64,000 nucleotides of DNA from Mangrovibacter yixingensis (GCF_020523985.1 NZ_JAIVKM010000001.1:1116001-1180000); one strand, 5' to 3'; shown: positions 1 through 8,495, counted from the first letter of the stretch. The notes: generated by a model not told the origin, from the sequence alone. Translations and numbers: made by a program.

Positions 1-254
1 TGGCTGTTAGTGCTGAGGGCAACTGACTGAATGTAGGCATCGCTACACACCTGATTTGGTGCCAGATTACGCAACTGCTTTTCCGTATGGATGCAATTTT
101 CAACGGCCATTATCGCATTTTCTACATCCTGTTCACTGGGGTAAGGTTTTTGGGTAAATTTGTTGGAAAGAGAGGCGTACCCAAGCGCGAGTATGAGTGG
201 GGGAGTGCTAAGTTCAATCTTATCAGGGCCAATGGTGAGCTTGTTGATTGCCAT
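1..254 (-). CDS. Hypothetical protein, C-terminus beyond window
   Basis: An open frame runs leftward from ATG at 252-254 off the window edge, giving the first 84 residues (MAINKLTIGPDKIELSTPP...). An AGGA lies about 10 bases before the ATG. The visible part has no signal peptide, membrane segment or motif that I recognise. After a short N-terminal stretch it looks mostly helical and polar. The reading frame is uninterrupted for 84 codons, which is why I keep it, but the function is unknown and the product may be a small accessory or phage-like protein. Confidence 0.5.
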   Translation of the reverse strand, partial: MAINKLTIGPDKIELSTPPLILALGYASLSNKFTQKPYPSEQDVENAIMAVENCIHTEKQLRNLAPNQVCSDAYIQSVALSTNS

Positions 255-303
255 AAATGATTATCCTGGCGGTATTGTTATTAGCATAGTCCTTTGACTG
301 ACA

Positions 304-333
304 AGAAAAAAGTGCGGCATATACTGCCGCACT
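304..333 (-). terminator. Intrinsic terminator of the oppA-like gene
   Basis: A perfect 9-bp stem (AGTGCGGCA / TGCCGCACT, 311-319 and 325-333) with a 5-base loop is followed on the minus strand by a run of six T. It lies 10 bases beyond the stop of the peptide-binding protein gene. Confidence 0.85.
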
Positions 334-342
334 GGTAAAAGG

Positions 343-1965
343 TTAGTGCTTGATAATGTACATATCTCGAGTTAGGTAGAACCCAAGCGGAGAAACGTTA
401 AAGCCTCCGACAAAGGGTTTGACGAGTTGGTTTTGGACGTAATAGTAAACAGGAATTGCAGGAATATCATGAGACAAAATGTCACTGGCAACCTGGTAAT
501 CCTGTTTTATTTTGGCAGGAGAGCTGTCTTCACTGGCTTGTTTAAGTGCTTTATCAAAGTTGGGGTTACTGTACTTGGTGGTATTTTGAGTATCGTTAGT
601 ACGGAAAGTATTGAAGAATGTCGATGGTTCATTGTAATCGGCAAGCCACGTGTAACGCACCAGATCAAAATTCCCCTGGCGCATTGTTTCAAGCATGGTC
701 TTCCATTCTTGGTTACTCATACTGACATTTGCCCCCAGGTTTTTCTTCCACATTGATGTGGCTGCAATAGCTATCCGCTGGTGATCCTGGGAAGTATTGT
801 AGAGCAAATTGAGTGATAGTGGGTGTTGGGCATTGAATCCGGCTTCAGCAAGCAATTTTTTGGCTTCGGTATTTCGTTTTTCTTGTGACCATGCTGAATA
901 ATCAGGTGGGGTAAATTTCATTCCACCAATATTTAATGGCATAAGAGTGTCTGCAGGTTTTTGACCCTGGCCAACAACTTTCTCAGCAATGATTTTTTTG
1001 TTCAGTGCCAGGTTAAGTGCTTCACGAACTCGAATATCATTAAACGGAGCTTTGGCTGTATTAAATTTGTAGTAATAGACTCCGAGCAGGTCAGTGCTGT
1101 GAATCTGGTCGGTATATGTTTTTTTAAGTGACTGGTACTGAATAGTAGGAATGGTATCAGTGATATCTATTTCACCGGTTTTATAGCGGTTAATCATTGC
1201 CGCCTGATCAGCAATGGGCAAATATGTAACCTGATTAATAACTGTTGCTTTATTATCCCAGTATTTATCATTGCGCTCAGCAACCAGTTTTTCATTTACT
1301 ACCCATTGTGTGGGTTTATAGGCACCACTGGTGACGATATTCTCTGGCTGTGTCCATTTATTCCCATATTTCTCAACATCTGCTTTGCTTACAGGAAACA
1401 GTGAAGGGTGCCCGACAAATTGTAAAAAGTACGAAACAGGTTGCGACAGCGTTACCTGAATTGTACTGGCATCAAGCGCCTTTACACCAAGTGCTGATGC
1501 TGGCATTTTGCCATCTGAAATGGCGTCAGCGTTAAGAATGTGCGCATTAGCGGCGAATGATGCGTAGGGCGATGCTGTCTTAGGGTCAACAAGACGTTGC
1601 CAGCTAAATACGACATCATCTGCTGTGATTGGTTTTCCATTTGACCATACAATCCCTGGACGCAAATGAAATGTCCACACAGTGTTATCTTTATTGTTCC
1701 ATTTATCGGCCAGGTCGGGCACGATTTTCCCTTTCGGAGTGATGTTTACCAACCCACTGAAACAGTCCAAAATAATATTAAATGCTTCATTACTTTCAGC
1801 TAATTGCGGGTCTATTGTCGCAGGCTCTGAACCATTATTTCTTACCAGTATTTGCTTGCTGGAAAGTACAACGTTGTCAGGCACTGTTGCAGCACTAGCC
1901 TGTGCTACAGGTAAAATAGCAGCAATTATCGTGCAAAGAGCAAGTTGTTTCTTATAATTTTTCAA
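343..1965 (-). CDS. Periplasmic oligopeptide-binding protein, OppA/MppA family
   Basis: Solute-binding component of a peptide ABC importer (SBP family 5). Residues 1-25 form a signal peptide ending ASA, and the mature protein begins with the OppA-like segment LVRNNGSEPATIDPQ. Further hallmarks are WTFHLRPG, the IVTSGAYKP stretch, VINQVTYLPI and a C-terminus (MYIIKH) nearly identical to that of E. coli OppA. At 540 residues the length matches OppA (543). No permease or ATPase gene is adjacent, so it probably feeds a transporter encoded elsewhere, as MppA does, or is a lone OppA paralogue. The initiation codon is TTG (1963-1965), because a GAGGA ribosome site lies 7 bases upstream and no ATG fits the N-terminus. 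The exact peptide specificity cannot be told. Confidence 0.9.
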   Translation of the reverse strand: MKNYKKQLALCTIIAAILPVAQASAATVPDNVVLSSKQILVRNNGSEPATIDPQLAESNEAFNIILDCFSGLVNITPKGKIVPDLADKWNNKDNTVWTFHLRPGIVWSNGKPITADDVVFSWQRLVDPKTASPYASFAANAHILNADAISDGKMPASALGVKALDASTIQVTLSQPVSYFLQFVGHPSLFPVSKADVEKYGNKWTQPENIVTSGAYKPTQWVVNEKLVAERNDKYWDNKATVINQVTYLPIADQAAMINRYKTGEIDITDTIPTIQYQSLKKTYTDQIHSTDLLGVYYYKFNTAKAPFNDIRVREALNLALNKKIIAEKVVGQGQKPADTLMPLNIGGMKFTPPDYSAWSQEKRNTEAKKLLAEAGFNAQHPLSLNLLYNTSQDHQRIAIAATSMWKKNLGANVSMSNQEWKTMLETMRQGNFDLVRYTWLADYNEPSTFFNTFRTNDTQNTTKYSNPNFDKALKQASEDSSPAKIKQDYQVASDILSHDIPAIPVYYYVQNQLVKPFVGGFNVSPLGFYLTRDMYIIKH

Positions 1966-2251
1966 CTAACTATCCTCATTATAGTGAGAGCGAAACGCTC
2001 GTGATGTGGTCGTTGTGATTGCACTAATGCAGTTGATTCAGTCAGAGGAAAATGACTTAACATCTGACACAATCAAAGACGATATTAGGCGTGTGATATG
2101 CAAAAAAATGCGACAAAGAATGACAAAATATTGTTATTACCACACATAATCAAAAGTAATGGCTTTGGTTATTCTGGATAGAATGTGAGCTAAAATAAGC
2201 TAAATCCATGTATTTTTTATATGGCCTTGCGTTACGTAATAATTGACAGCT

Positions 2252-2704
2252 TTAGAATTTTCCATTGTCAAAAAAATATTTAAATACTGGGCGTTGCCAG
2301 GGAACCAGTTTGAGTTGCGAAAATTGTTCTGCCAGCATAAAGCCAAACCCTGCGCCTTCATGTAATTGAATATCGGCGGGAGTTATTGCCAGATTTAGGT
2401 GGTAAATAAATATTAATTCACGCCCTGTTTTTGATGCAAGAGTAACAGCCAGAGGGTGAAAAGAGGCCGGAGGGGGAACAAGGCCAGTTTCTTCTTCCAA
2501 CTCGCGCCGGGCAGCATCCAGAGGCGCTTCACCTGCTTCAATTGCACCACCAAACAGTGACCAATGGCCAGGGAAACGAATGGGTTTATGTTCATCCCGT
2601 AGTTGCAACACTATGCGTCCCATTGTGTCGGTAAGTAGTAACATTGCTGCCTGTTTTTGCCCTGGATTGTGGATATCGGTAAGTACAAAAAAATCTTCGT
2701 TCAC
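2252..2704 (-). CDS. Nudix hydrolase
   Basis: A complete Nudix box (G-x5-E-x7-RELEEETGL) spans residues 53-75 of a 150-residue protein. This signature binds Mg2+ and hydrolyses nucleoside diphosphates linked to another moiety. The segment before it ([10 protein letters not shown]) is typical of MutT-like pyrophosphohydrolases. The substrate cannot be predicted, since the box only defines the fold and chemistry. The gene stands alone, divergent from the SOS-box gene at 2910 and upstream of the convergently terminated oppA-like gene. It is a cytosolic protein with no signal peptide. Confidence 0.85.
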   Translation of the reverse strand: MNEDFFVLTDIHNPGQKQAAMLLLTDTMGRIVLQLRDEHKPIRFPGHWSLFGGAIEAGEAPLDAARRELEEETGLVPPPASFHPLAVTLASKTGRELIFIYHLNLAITPADIQLHEGAGFGFMLAEQFSQLKLVPWQRPVFKYFFDNGKF

Positions 2705-2850
2705 AGGACTACCTCATTTTTGATTGCTCGCATAGTAGATTACTAAAACGCTTTGGGAGAACAATGCCTGAATGCCATTTTTTATCAGACCGTTGTTTAT
2801 TGCTGATTTGTAAAGACGTGAATTTATGTGAATACGGCTATTGCTCAAGG

Positions 2851-2883
2851 CCAAAAAACCGATTACTGTACATATATACAGCT
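2851..2883 (+). promoter_or_regulatory. LexA box overlapping a sigma70 promoter
   Basis: TACTGTACATATATACAGCT at 2864-2883 fits the LexA operator, with perfect CTGT (2866-2869), an 8-base AT-alternating spacer and ACAG (2878-2881). A -35 like TTGCTC (2851-2856) and a -10 like TATATA (2873-2878), 16 bases apart, place the box over the promoter, as in known SOS genes. The next gene starts 27 bases downstream. Confidence 0.8.
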
Positions 2884-2909
2884 AATGGGTGAGTAACAAG
2901 GAAAGGGAT

Positions 2910-3377
2910 ATGAATGATTCTCCAATGATGAGTGTGATCCATGCGAAAATGGACCTTCTTGAGTTAGCTTCTTTGTGCGAGTCACTGGTGGGGGAACTGG
3001 TGGAGGTTATACATTCACCCACCCGAATTGCATTATGCGGAAAATTATTGTGCGCCCTGGAATCATTAAAATATGCCCTGGATGCACCTATTCCAGCGCA
3101 TTGCGTGCAGTCCCTAACTGCAACTGCGCAAGAAGTGGAGAATATGCCTTTTCTGTTGGGGGCTGAGTCTCAGACACTGAGGCAATATTGTGCGTCACTG
3201 ACTTTAGTGCTGCTCAGTGGAACGTTACTTGCCGAGCAGTGGACAATCATAACGGGGTTGCTTTTTGACCTGGTGAATCATCTTCGGGATGATATTTATA
3301 CACCATGTTTTATTAAAACGGCGAACGGCATCGTCAATGTGCAAGGCGAGTGTGTTGAAAGCTTTTCTTATTCGTAA
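2910..3377 (+). CDS. Unknown protein, predicted SOS-induced
   Basis: A 155-residue cytosolic protein that I do not recognise. It is rich in Leu, Ala, Glu and Cys and predicted by eye to be almost entirely alpha-helical (MSVIHAKMDLLELASLCESLVGELVEV, then two more long helices and LVNHLRDDIYTPCF). There is no signal peptide or obvious catalytic motif. ATG at 2910 is chosen because AAGGAAAGGG ends 3 bases before it; a GTG at 2889 would give 7 more residues but lacks a ribosome site. A consensus LexA operator sits immediately upstream, so expression is probably DNA-damage inducible. It resembles neither SulA, DinI, RecX nor UmuD in sequence as I remember them. A division inhibitor, a RecA/polymerase modulator or a phage-derived regulator are all possible, and none can be shown here. 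Confidence 0.8.
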   Translation: MNDSPMMSVIHAKMDLLELASLCESLVGELVEVIHSPTRIALCGKLLCALESLKYALDAPIPAHCVQSLTATAQEVENMPFLLGAESQTLRQYCASLTLVLLSGTLLAEQWTIITGLLFDLVNHLRDDIYTPCFIKTANGIVNVQGECVESFSYS

Positions 3378-3411
3378 AAACCAACCCGGTGGGGTAAGCC
3401 TCACCGGGTTG
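3378..3411 (-). terminator. Hairpin terminator between convergent genes
   Basis: AACCCGGTGGGG (3383-3394) and CCTCACCGGGTT pair around a TAAG loop. On the minus strand the hairpin is followed by GGTTTTTAC, giving uspF a T-tract; on the plus strand it ends the unknown SOS-box gene without a clear T-run. Confidence 0.75.
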
Positions 3412-3433
3412 ATAATGTATGGCAGTTATACAC

Positions 3434-3868
3434 TTAACGGACAACCAGCACTGGGCAGGTCGCGTGGCGTACTACAACTGCCGCATTTGAACCCAGTAAA
3501 TACGTTGTCACACTGGGTTTATGGGATGCAATAACAATAACATTCGCACCGATATCTTTGGCAAGACTTAAAATTTGGTCCTTAGGTGCTCCCCAGGTGA
3601 CATGTTTTTCAATCCGGTCTTCGGGTATTGAAAAACGCGCAATAACATCATCCAGTTTCTTGCCGGCTTCACCGATAATATCTTCTTTTTCTGGCAATTC
3701 AGCGGAATAAGCAAGGCCTAATGTTGTGTAGTAAGGAAGCGGTGGGATAACTGTTAGGAAATGCACCTGAGCATCTTCCAGTTTTGCCAGTGTTTCGACG
3801 TGAGGAACAACCATTTCAGTCAGTTCAGGTTCCGTAACATCAACGGGCACCAGTATCGTTCGATACAT
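3434..3868 (-). CDS. uspF: Universal stress protein F
   Basis: A 144-residue protein of the UspF/UspG branch of the universal stress family. It starts [10 protein letters not shown] and contains [24 protein letters not shown] and ends [22 protein letters not shown]...PVLVVR, matching E. coli UspF almost segment for segment. The ATP-binding loop (G-x2-G-x9-G-S/T in the family) is seen as ASHKP...LLGSNAA, so the first glycine is replaced, as in E. coli. UspF binds nucleotide and influences adhesion and fimbriation in stress. ATG at 3866-3868 is chosen because AAGGAGG lies 6 bases upstream; the TTG two codons earlier overlaps that site. It is monocistronic with its own terminator. Confidence 0.93.
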   Translation of the reverse strand: MYRTILVPVDVTEPELTEMVVPHVETLAKLEDAQVHFLTVIPPLPYYTTLGLAYSAELPEKEDIIGEAGKKLDDVIARFSIPEDRIEKHVTWGAPKDQILSLAKDIGANVIVIASHKPSVTTYLLGSNAAVVVRHATCPVLVVR

Positions 3869-4318
3869 AAACAACCTCCTTTTTATGTTAATGCATTATG
3901 AGGGTAGCCTTTATCCTTTCTGCGAGGCGAGATACAGGTATCAGAATTGAGAGAAATTGCTATGCAGATAATTGCACCAGCAAACCAAATGTACCGGGTA
4001 AATTGTTATAAATGAAACAATAATGGAACAATTTGTTAATGTTCGGAGGTGTCAATTCTTTGATTCGCTAAAATTCGCGCACCTTCTGGTCTGATGGCTG
4101 CTATCTCCTCAGAAGTGAGTAAACATAGACAGCAAACATAGACATAGTAACGCGTTGCTATGTCTGACCACACGTAGCGTTCCAGCGCAGGTATTCGCAA
4201 CGCAGGTATTCGCAACATAGTGGCTAAAATATGCTTGTTACATCGTGCTCTGGCCAGGGACAATTTGTTCATTAGCCGGAGGTTAACGTAATACGTTCCT
4301 AACACAAGAAGAGTCTTA
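3869..4318. other. 450-bp intergenic region with short tandem repeats
   Basis: The region separates divergent uspF and the dsbA-like gene and carries no convincing gene. It contains two perfect copies of the 15-mer CGCAGGTATTCGCAA in tandem (4186-4200, 4201-4215) and, just before them, two copies of AAACATAGAC 13 bases apart (4121-4130, 4134-4143). The minus-strand open frame here overlaps the signal-peptide region of the dsbA-like gene and looks spurious. Confidence 0.6.
4186..4215 (+). repeat. Perfect 15-bp tandem duplication
   Basis: CGCAGGTATTCGCAA occurs twice in direct succession, about 105 bases before the ATG of the dsbA-like gene. It probably arose by slippage. It could instead be a doubled operator half-site. 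Confidence 0.85.
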
Positions 4319-5104
4319 ATGCTGAAGAAAATGATCTCTGTTGCTGTATCCGGTTGCCTGCTGGCAGCATTTACCGCGAGCGCTGCAGATACGCCATCTG
4401 GTTTCACTGCTAAACAACAAGAACAAATTGGTAAAATTGCCGCGGATTACCTGGTTGCCCATCCTGAAGTTTTGGTACAGGTCAGCCAGAAGCTGCAAGA
4501 GCAACAACAAGCTGAACAACAGCAAACTATGCTGAAACAAGTGTTAGAAAACCAGAAAGCACTACTGGAAGATAAAAGTACGCCGACAGTCGGGCCTGCG
4601 GATGCCAAAGTTGCTGTGATTGAGTTTTTTGATTACCAGTGTGTGTACTGCAGCCATTTAGCTCCAGAGCTGGAAGCTACGATGAAGAGTAACCCTGGTG
4701 TACGCTATATTTTTAAGGACTGGCCAATCTTTGCCCAGCGCTGGACCAATTCATTAACAGCGGCTGAACGTGGGTTGGCTGTCTGGCAACAAAAAGGGCC
4801 TTCAGCATACATTACTTACCATAACGCTGTGTACAATACTGGCCACTTTGAAGGGGCTCTTACAATCAAAGATATTGATTCAGCTACCCGTGCCGCAGGG
4901 GCCCAGCCTGGTATTAAAGCCAAAAATGCTGAAAAAATATTCACTGCAAACAGTGAGCTTGCACAAGCGATCGGCCTCACGGGAACACCCGGGCTTATTG
5001 TAATGCCAGCTTCTGGTGCTGATGAGCACAATACTACCGTGTTGCCTGGTGCAGTTCCTGCCGAAGAGTTGCAGGCTGCTATTACGAGAGCTATGCACCA
5101 TTAA
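4319..5104 (+). CDS. Periplasmic DsbA-family thioredoxin-like oxidoreductase
   Basis: A 261-residue exported protein. Signal peptide residues 1-22 end ASA. Residues 52-82 are Gln-rich and likely coiled-coil. A thioredoxin-fold domain follows with active site C108-V-Y-C111 inside EFFDYQCVYCSHL, and a cis-proline loop TGTPG at 222-226. This arrangement (N-terminal oligomerisation stalk plus DsbA domain) is that of the Com1/ScsC/BcfH group, whose members oxidise or isomerise disulfides. No DsbB, DsbD or scsABD partner is adjacent, so it must rely on partners elsewhere. The SD is AGAAGAG upstream of ATG 4319. The dinucleotide between the cysteines differs from DsbA (PH), so redox behaviour cannot be assumed to be DsbA-like. 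Confidence 0.88.
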   Translation: MLKKMISVAVSGCLLAAFTASAADTPSGFTAKQQEQIGKIAADYLVAHPEVLVQVSQKLQEQQQAEQQQTMLKQVLENQKALLEDKSTPTVGPADAKVAVIEFFDYQCVYCSHLAPELEATMKSNPGVRYIFKDWPIFAQRWTNSLTAAERGLAVWQQKGPSAYITYHNAVYNTGHFEGALTIKDIDSATRAAGAQPGIKAKNAEKIFTANSELAQAIGLTGTPGLIVMPASGADEHNTTVLPGAVPAEELQAAITRAMHH

Positions 5105-5111
5105 TTCAGGG

Positions 5112-5152
5112 CCAGGTTCACTGCCATGTCTTGAACTACAGCGTGAACCTGG
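5112..5152 (+). terminator. Stem-loop after the dsbA-like gene
   Basis: CCAGGTTCAC (5112-5121) and GTGAACCTGG (5143-5152) form a perfect 10-bp stem with a 21-base loop, 8 bases past the stop codon. Only a weak T-rich stretch follows (GTTCTTTTC), so it may act as a transcript 3' end stabiliser rather than an efficient terminator. Confidence 0.45.
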
Positions 5153-5507
5153 GCATGAGTTCTTTTCGAATCCTCTCATTGTACACAAAAAACTCACCTA
5201 CACTTTATTGCAAGGTCTTAATACAGCATTAACTTAATGGTGCAACTGGTGTTATTAAGGGCTGGCTGATTGTCTGTGAGAGAGTTATGGGTGGTTATTT
5301 TTTTGAAGACAGGTCTGATAACCAGAATTTATTTCTTTAATTAGCTATAAGAATATTTAAATACCCTTATAAATCAATGGTCTTTTTGATAAATCATACT
5401 TTTTAATTAGAGACTTTTATTAAGCCGAATGATATGCCATTAGCCTGACTGCAGGGAATATTTTGTTTCCTGCTGGTGCGTAAGGTAAGGATGAAGTCGG
5501 GGTACCC

Positions 5508-5738
5508 ATGAAAGAAGATCAAAAGTACGAAACTTTCCCATTAGCTGGGTTAGATATTCGCATCGCAAAAGATTATGATGCGCTGATTGTTACCCCTCAA
5601 TTCCTTGCCACACCGACAGATCCCACTGTTCACAGCGATAAAAACTTTTTACTCAGTAAAGAAACTGCGCTGGAATTGATTGATCTATTGCAAAATGCCG
5701 TTGGTATGCTCAATTCACCTCCCGACATGAAACATTGA
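5508..5738 (+). CDS. BssS-like small protein
   Basis: A 76-residue cytosolic protein resembling the E. coli biofilm regulator BssS (84 aa). It shows the pattern FPLAGLDI...DYDALIV near the N-terminus, compared with HPLVGWDI...SYDALML in BssS, and a C-terminal LSKETALELIDLLQNAV corresponding to LTTDVARQFISILEAGI. The middle is shorter and differs. The family has no known enzyme activity; BssS affects biofilm formation and catabolite and AI-2 responses. The 400 bases upstream contain no other gene, suggesting its own promoter and a long leader. A paralogue of BssS is as likely as the true orthologue, since the chromosomal context differs from E. coli. Confidence 0.6.
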   Translation: MKEDQKYETFPLAGLDIRIAKDYDALIVTPQFLATPTDPTVHSDKNFLLSKETALELIDLLQNAVGMLNSPPDMKH

Positions 5739-5986
5739 CTTGCTGCAGGTATGGCAGGGCTGCGAGTAGTCTGGTGGCACGGACTGCGAAATGTGGGGGT
5801 CTTGCCAAAATAGTTTCTCTCAATGGTGTGAATCATCTCGCGTTATTCATTTTTCTATGCAGGTTTTTCTGTTCCGGGCCGATAATGAAAATATAACCAC
5901 GCTCAGTGGTAAGGTTGAGTGACCTCCTGCCCGGACAATTGCAGGACTGGTACTTTGTTTCATTAAATAACAAGAGGGTAAACCTG

Positions 5987-6247
5987 ATGGATGCTGTTGT
6001 CGTATTACATGAGCACCGTATCGGTTTCATTGTGTTGCGTGATGAAGACGGAGGGTTTATCGTCGCAGAGTTACAGTCCAGCGATGATATTCAGCGGGGT
6101 GACATCATCAGTGGCGTGTTTGACGTTGCGCAAACACAAACCTACAAAAACAAAGCGAATGAAGACGACGTCGACTTACTCGTTCACGGTATGGGAATGA
6201 CAGAGGAAGACGCTATAAAGTTCATTCAGACCAAAACTGCGAGCTAA
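5987..6247 (+). CDS. Small acidic protein of unknown function
   Basis: The 86-residue product (MDAVVVLHEHRIGFIVLRDEDGG...) ends KFIQTKTAS. Two beta-rich blocks (RIGFIVLRDEDGGFIVAEL and GDIISGVFDVAQTQTY) suggest a small SH3- or OB-like barrel, followed by a helical tail. I do not recognise the family. The frame remains open upstream to a GTG at 5906, which would add 27 residues, but AGAGGG lies 8 bases before ATG 5987, so I choose the shorter form. A stem-loop follows the stop codon. No neighbour suggests its role. Confidence 0.6.
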   Translation: MDAVVVLHEHRIGFIVLRDEDGGFIVAELQSSDDIQRGDIISGVFDVAQTQTYKNKANEDDVDLLVHGMGMTEEDAIKFIQTKTAS

Positions 6248-6259
6248 GCGATAGTTATT

Positions 6260-6287
6260 TCAGGAAGGCAAATAATAGCCTTCCTGA
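6260..6287 (+). terminator. Stem-loop after the small acidic protein gene
   Basis: TCAGGAAGGC and GCCTTCCTGA make a perfect 10-bp stem with an 8-base loop 13 bases beyond the stop codon. There is no T-run, so termination is inferred only from position and stability. Confidence 0.5.
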
Positions 6288-6403
6288 ACACTCTGCCAGC
6301 CTGTTTACTTGCTATTCCTTTGTATTTCGTATTTTATGCTGAGTGCAGTTTTGACTGTATACACCCATAACAACGATTCAGATGATAGTAAGACAGGTGA
6401 ATA

Positions 6404-6841
6404 ATGAACAATGCATTTGTGGCGGGTATTTCTGCAGCCTTAATGGCTTTCTCATTGGTGGGTTGTACTCACCCTGCAACCCATACAGCGGCAAAAACGG
6501 ATGCTGTCTGCACCGTGGGTGATCCCATGGTGCAGACAACACTTTATTTTGGTCTGAGCCGTGCTGGCGGGCCAGATATCAGCAATACCCAATGGCAGAA
6601 TTTTGTCGATCAGGACGTGACGCCACGCTTTCGTGATGGGCTGACGGTGTTTGATGCTCGGGGGCAGTGGTTGGGTAATGACGGAAAACTGGCGAAAGAG
6701 GGTAGCAAGGCGTTAATGTTAATTCATAGTAACGAACCAGCAGAAAACCAAAAAATCGAAACATTACGCACTATCTATAAAACACGATTTGCACAAGATT
6801 CAGTTATGCGTGTAGATGATACCGTTTGCGTTGGGTTTTAA
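6404..6841 (+). CDS. DUF3574 lipoprotein
   Basis: A 145-residue predicted lipoprotein. The signal peptide ends in lipobox LVGC with Cys21 as the acylated residue, followed by Thr, which favours outer-membrane sorting. The mature part has the DUF3574 signature: TTLYFGLSRAGG, then W-x-FVDQDVTPRFRDGLTVFDARGQW. The function of the family is unknown. Two cysteines outside the lipobox (CTVGD and VCVGF) flank the domain and could form a disulfide. The SD is AGGTG before ATG 6404. It is convergent with nupC and separated from it by a symmetric hairpin. Confidence 0.85.
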   Translation: MNNAFVAGISAALMAFSLVGCTHPATHTAAKTDAVCTVGDPMVQTTLYFGLSRAGGPDISNTQWQNFVDQDVTPRFRDGLTVFDARGQWLGNDGKLAKEGSKALMLIHSNEPAENQKIETLRTIYKTRFAQDSVMRVDDTVCVGF

Positions 6842-6850
6842 TATCAACGG

Positions 6851-6870
6851 GTGGCGGATTTTTCCGCCAC
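6851..6870. terminator. Symmetric hairpin between convergent genes
   Basis: GTGGCGGA and TCCGCCAC pair around a 4-base loop between the DUF3574 gene and nupC, both of which end within 20 bases. No T-run follows on either strand, so efficiency is uncertain. Confidence 0.5.
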
Positions 6871-6889
6871 ACATCAATACCTTGGCGGG

Positions 6890-8074
6890 TTACAGAACCA
6901 GGCCTGCAAAAGCAGCTGACAACAGGCTAACCAGTGTTGCTCCGTACACCAAGCGCAAACCATAGCGGGAAACGGTATTCCCCTGGCGCTCATCAAGGCC
7001 TTTAATTGCCCCAGCCACAATGCCAATTGAAGCAAAATTGGCAAAAGAAACCAGGAATACAGACAAAATCCCCAGCCCCCTTGGTGTCATGGCTTGTGAT
7101 ATTTTTTGTAAATCGATCATCGCCACAAATTCGTTAGCGACTAATTTCGTCGCCATAATGCTTCCCGCCTGCAAAGCATCAACTTGTGGTATGCCTACAA
7201 GCCATGCCAATGGGTAAAACACAAAACCTAAAAGCTGCTGGAAACTGTAACCAAAGAGCATGGAAAACAGAGCATTAATAGCACTAATGATTGCAATAAA
7301 CCCAATCAGCATAGCCAGAATTATCATCGCGACTTTAAAACCAGCCAGGATGTATTCCCCGAGCATTTCAAAAAAACTTTGTGACTCATGGAGTTTTTCT
7401 AATTGGAGCTCGGGTTCCTGGTCTGGTGGAGTTGGGTTGATGACAGACAAAATGATGAACGTACTGAACATATTCAGTATTAGCGCGGCAACAACATAGC
7501 GTGGTTCGAGCATTGTCATGTATGCCCCGACAATGGATAGCGACACTGTTGACATCGCTGTTGCCGCCATAGTGAACATCCGCTGAGAGGATAGTTGGGC
7601 AAGTATTCCTTTGTAGGCAATGAAATTTTCAGACTGGCCAAGTGTCAGGGAACTGACAGCATTGAATGACTCCAGCTTCCCCATGCCATTAACTTTTGAC
7701 AAAACCGTGCCAAAGATACGAATCAAAACGGGAAGAATACGCCAGTGCTGTAAAATACCTATCAGTGCTGAAATAAAAATAATGGGGCACAATACCCCCA
7801 GAAAAACAAATGCCAGGCCTTGTTTCCCCATGCCACTAAATACAAAATCGGTTCCCTGGCTCGCGAAATGAAGCAGAGAGTCAAATAAACTGGCAACACG
7901 TTGAATAACAATGAGCCCACTTTCTGAATGCAGGAAAAACCATGCTAAAAGCGCCTCGATAACAACCAATTGAAGAATATAACGGATGCGAATTTTCTTG
8001 CGGTCAAAACTTACAAGCCAGGCAAGAGCAAGGATAACAACCAGGGCAAAACAGAAATGAAGTATGGTTAGCAT
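6890..8074 (-). CDS. nupC: Nucleoside:H+ symporter NupC
   Basis: Concentrative nucleoside transporter (CNT family) of the inner membrane. It matches E. coli NupC (400 aa) along its length: [27 protein letters not shown] near the N-terminus, [20 protein letters not shown] in the substrate-binding hairpin region, [16 protein letters not shown], and [17 protein letters not shown] 8072-8074 (MLTILHF) aligns with the E. coli start and gives 394 residues; the frame is open upstream to a GTG at 8137, but neither start has a good ribosome site. Imperfect CRP half-sites (TGTGA and TTCACA) occur within about 180 bases upstream, consistent with the CRP control known for nucleoside uptake genes but not convincing alone. 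Confidence 0.95.
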   Translation of the reverse strand: MLTILHFCFALVVILALAWLVSFDRKKIRIRYILQLVVIEALLAWFFLHSESGLIVIQRVASLFDSLLHFASQGTDFVFSGMGKQGLAFVFLGVLCPIIFISALIGILQHWRILPVLIRIFGTVLSKVNGMGKLESFNAVSSLTLGQSENFIAYKGILAQLSSQRMFTMAATAMSTVSLSIVGAYMTMLEPRYVVAALILNMFSTFIILSVINPTPPDQEPELQLEKLHESQSFFEMLGEYILAGFKVAMIILAMLIGFIAIISAINALFSMLFGYSFQQLLGFVFYPLAWLVGIPQVDALQAGSIMATKLVANEFVAMIDLQKISQAMTPRGLGILSVFLVSFANFASIGIVAGAIKGLDERQGNTVSRYGLRLVYGATLVSLLSAAFAGLVL

Positions 8075-8343
8075 AAATATTGTCATGCAGGTGAAAAGGA
8101 AGCTATTAGGCCATAAATTATCACCCAGGTAAATCACTGTAGCTATGTGAAATTAGTATGAAAAACACACTGCTGGCATGTTGTTTTCTTGGCGGTATCC
8201 ATAACATTTACCTGTGCTTGATAGTGATTTACTCGAGAGTAACGTGATTTTACTTCACATTATCAATGTCCTACGGGGAGGTGGCATGCTTTTCAGCTGT
8301 ATTGATTCAGTCTGTTGCCTGGTTTATGCGGCTTGTTTTCGAT

Positions 8344-8371
8344 AAAAAAACCCCATCCAGACTGGATGGGG
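8344..8371 (-). terminator. Intrinsic terminator of sRNA candidate 1
   Basis: CCCCATCCAG / CTGGATGGGG (8351-8360, 8362-8371) form a near-perfect stem, followed on the minus strand by seven T (8350-8344). No protein gene on the minus strand ends here, so it must belong to a non-coding transcript. Confidence 0.85.
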
Positions 8372-8467
8372 AAAAATGATTTATCAATAGGGAATGATGC
8401 TCTCTGGTTTTCAATGAGAACATGACAAATGTACTTGGTAATAGTGAGCAGAACATGGAGAAATTAT
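8344..8467 (-). ncRNA. Candidate small RNA, copy 1 of a tandem pair
   Basis: A minus-strand transcript of about 124 nt is predicted. Its promoter has a perfect -35 TTGACA (8501-8496) and a -10 GATAAA (8479-8474), 16 bases apart, pointing to a start near 8467. Inside are a stem-loop at 8421-8399 (GTTCTC / GAGAGC), an unpaired CATCATTCC segment (8391-8399) and a strong terminator. The layout 5' region, stem-loop, single-stranded seed, terminator is typical of Hfq-dependent base-pairing sRNAs. The exact order of elements recurs 200 bp away in copy 2. I do not recognise it as a known E. coli sRNA (not MicA/F, CyaR, RybB, FnrS, SdsR, ChiX). No open frame of note overlaps it on either strand. Confidence 0.7.
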
Positions 8468-8495
8468 GGATTTTTTATCCATGCTTATGAATATA

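Noticed and set aside
4036-4407. 123-codon minus-strand frame upstream of the dsbA-like gene
   Set aside because: It overlaps the signal-peptide region of that gene, lacks a ribosome site and includes the tandem repeats; composition does not look like protein.
8220-8280. CRP site upstream of nupC (CGTGA-TTTTACT-TCACA)
   Set aside because: The spacer is 7 rather than 6 bases and the left half is mismatched, so I mention half-sites only within the nupC entry.
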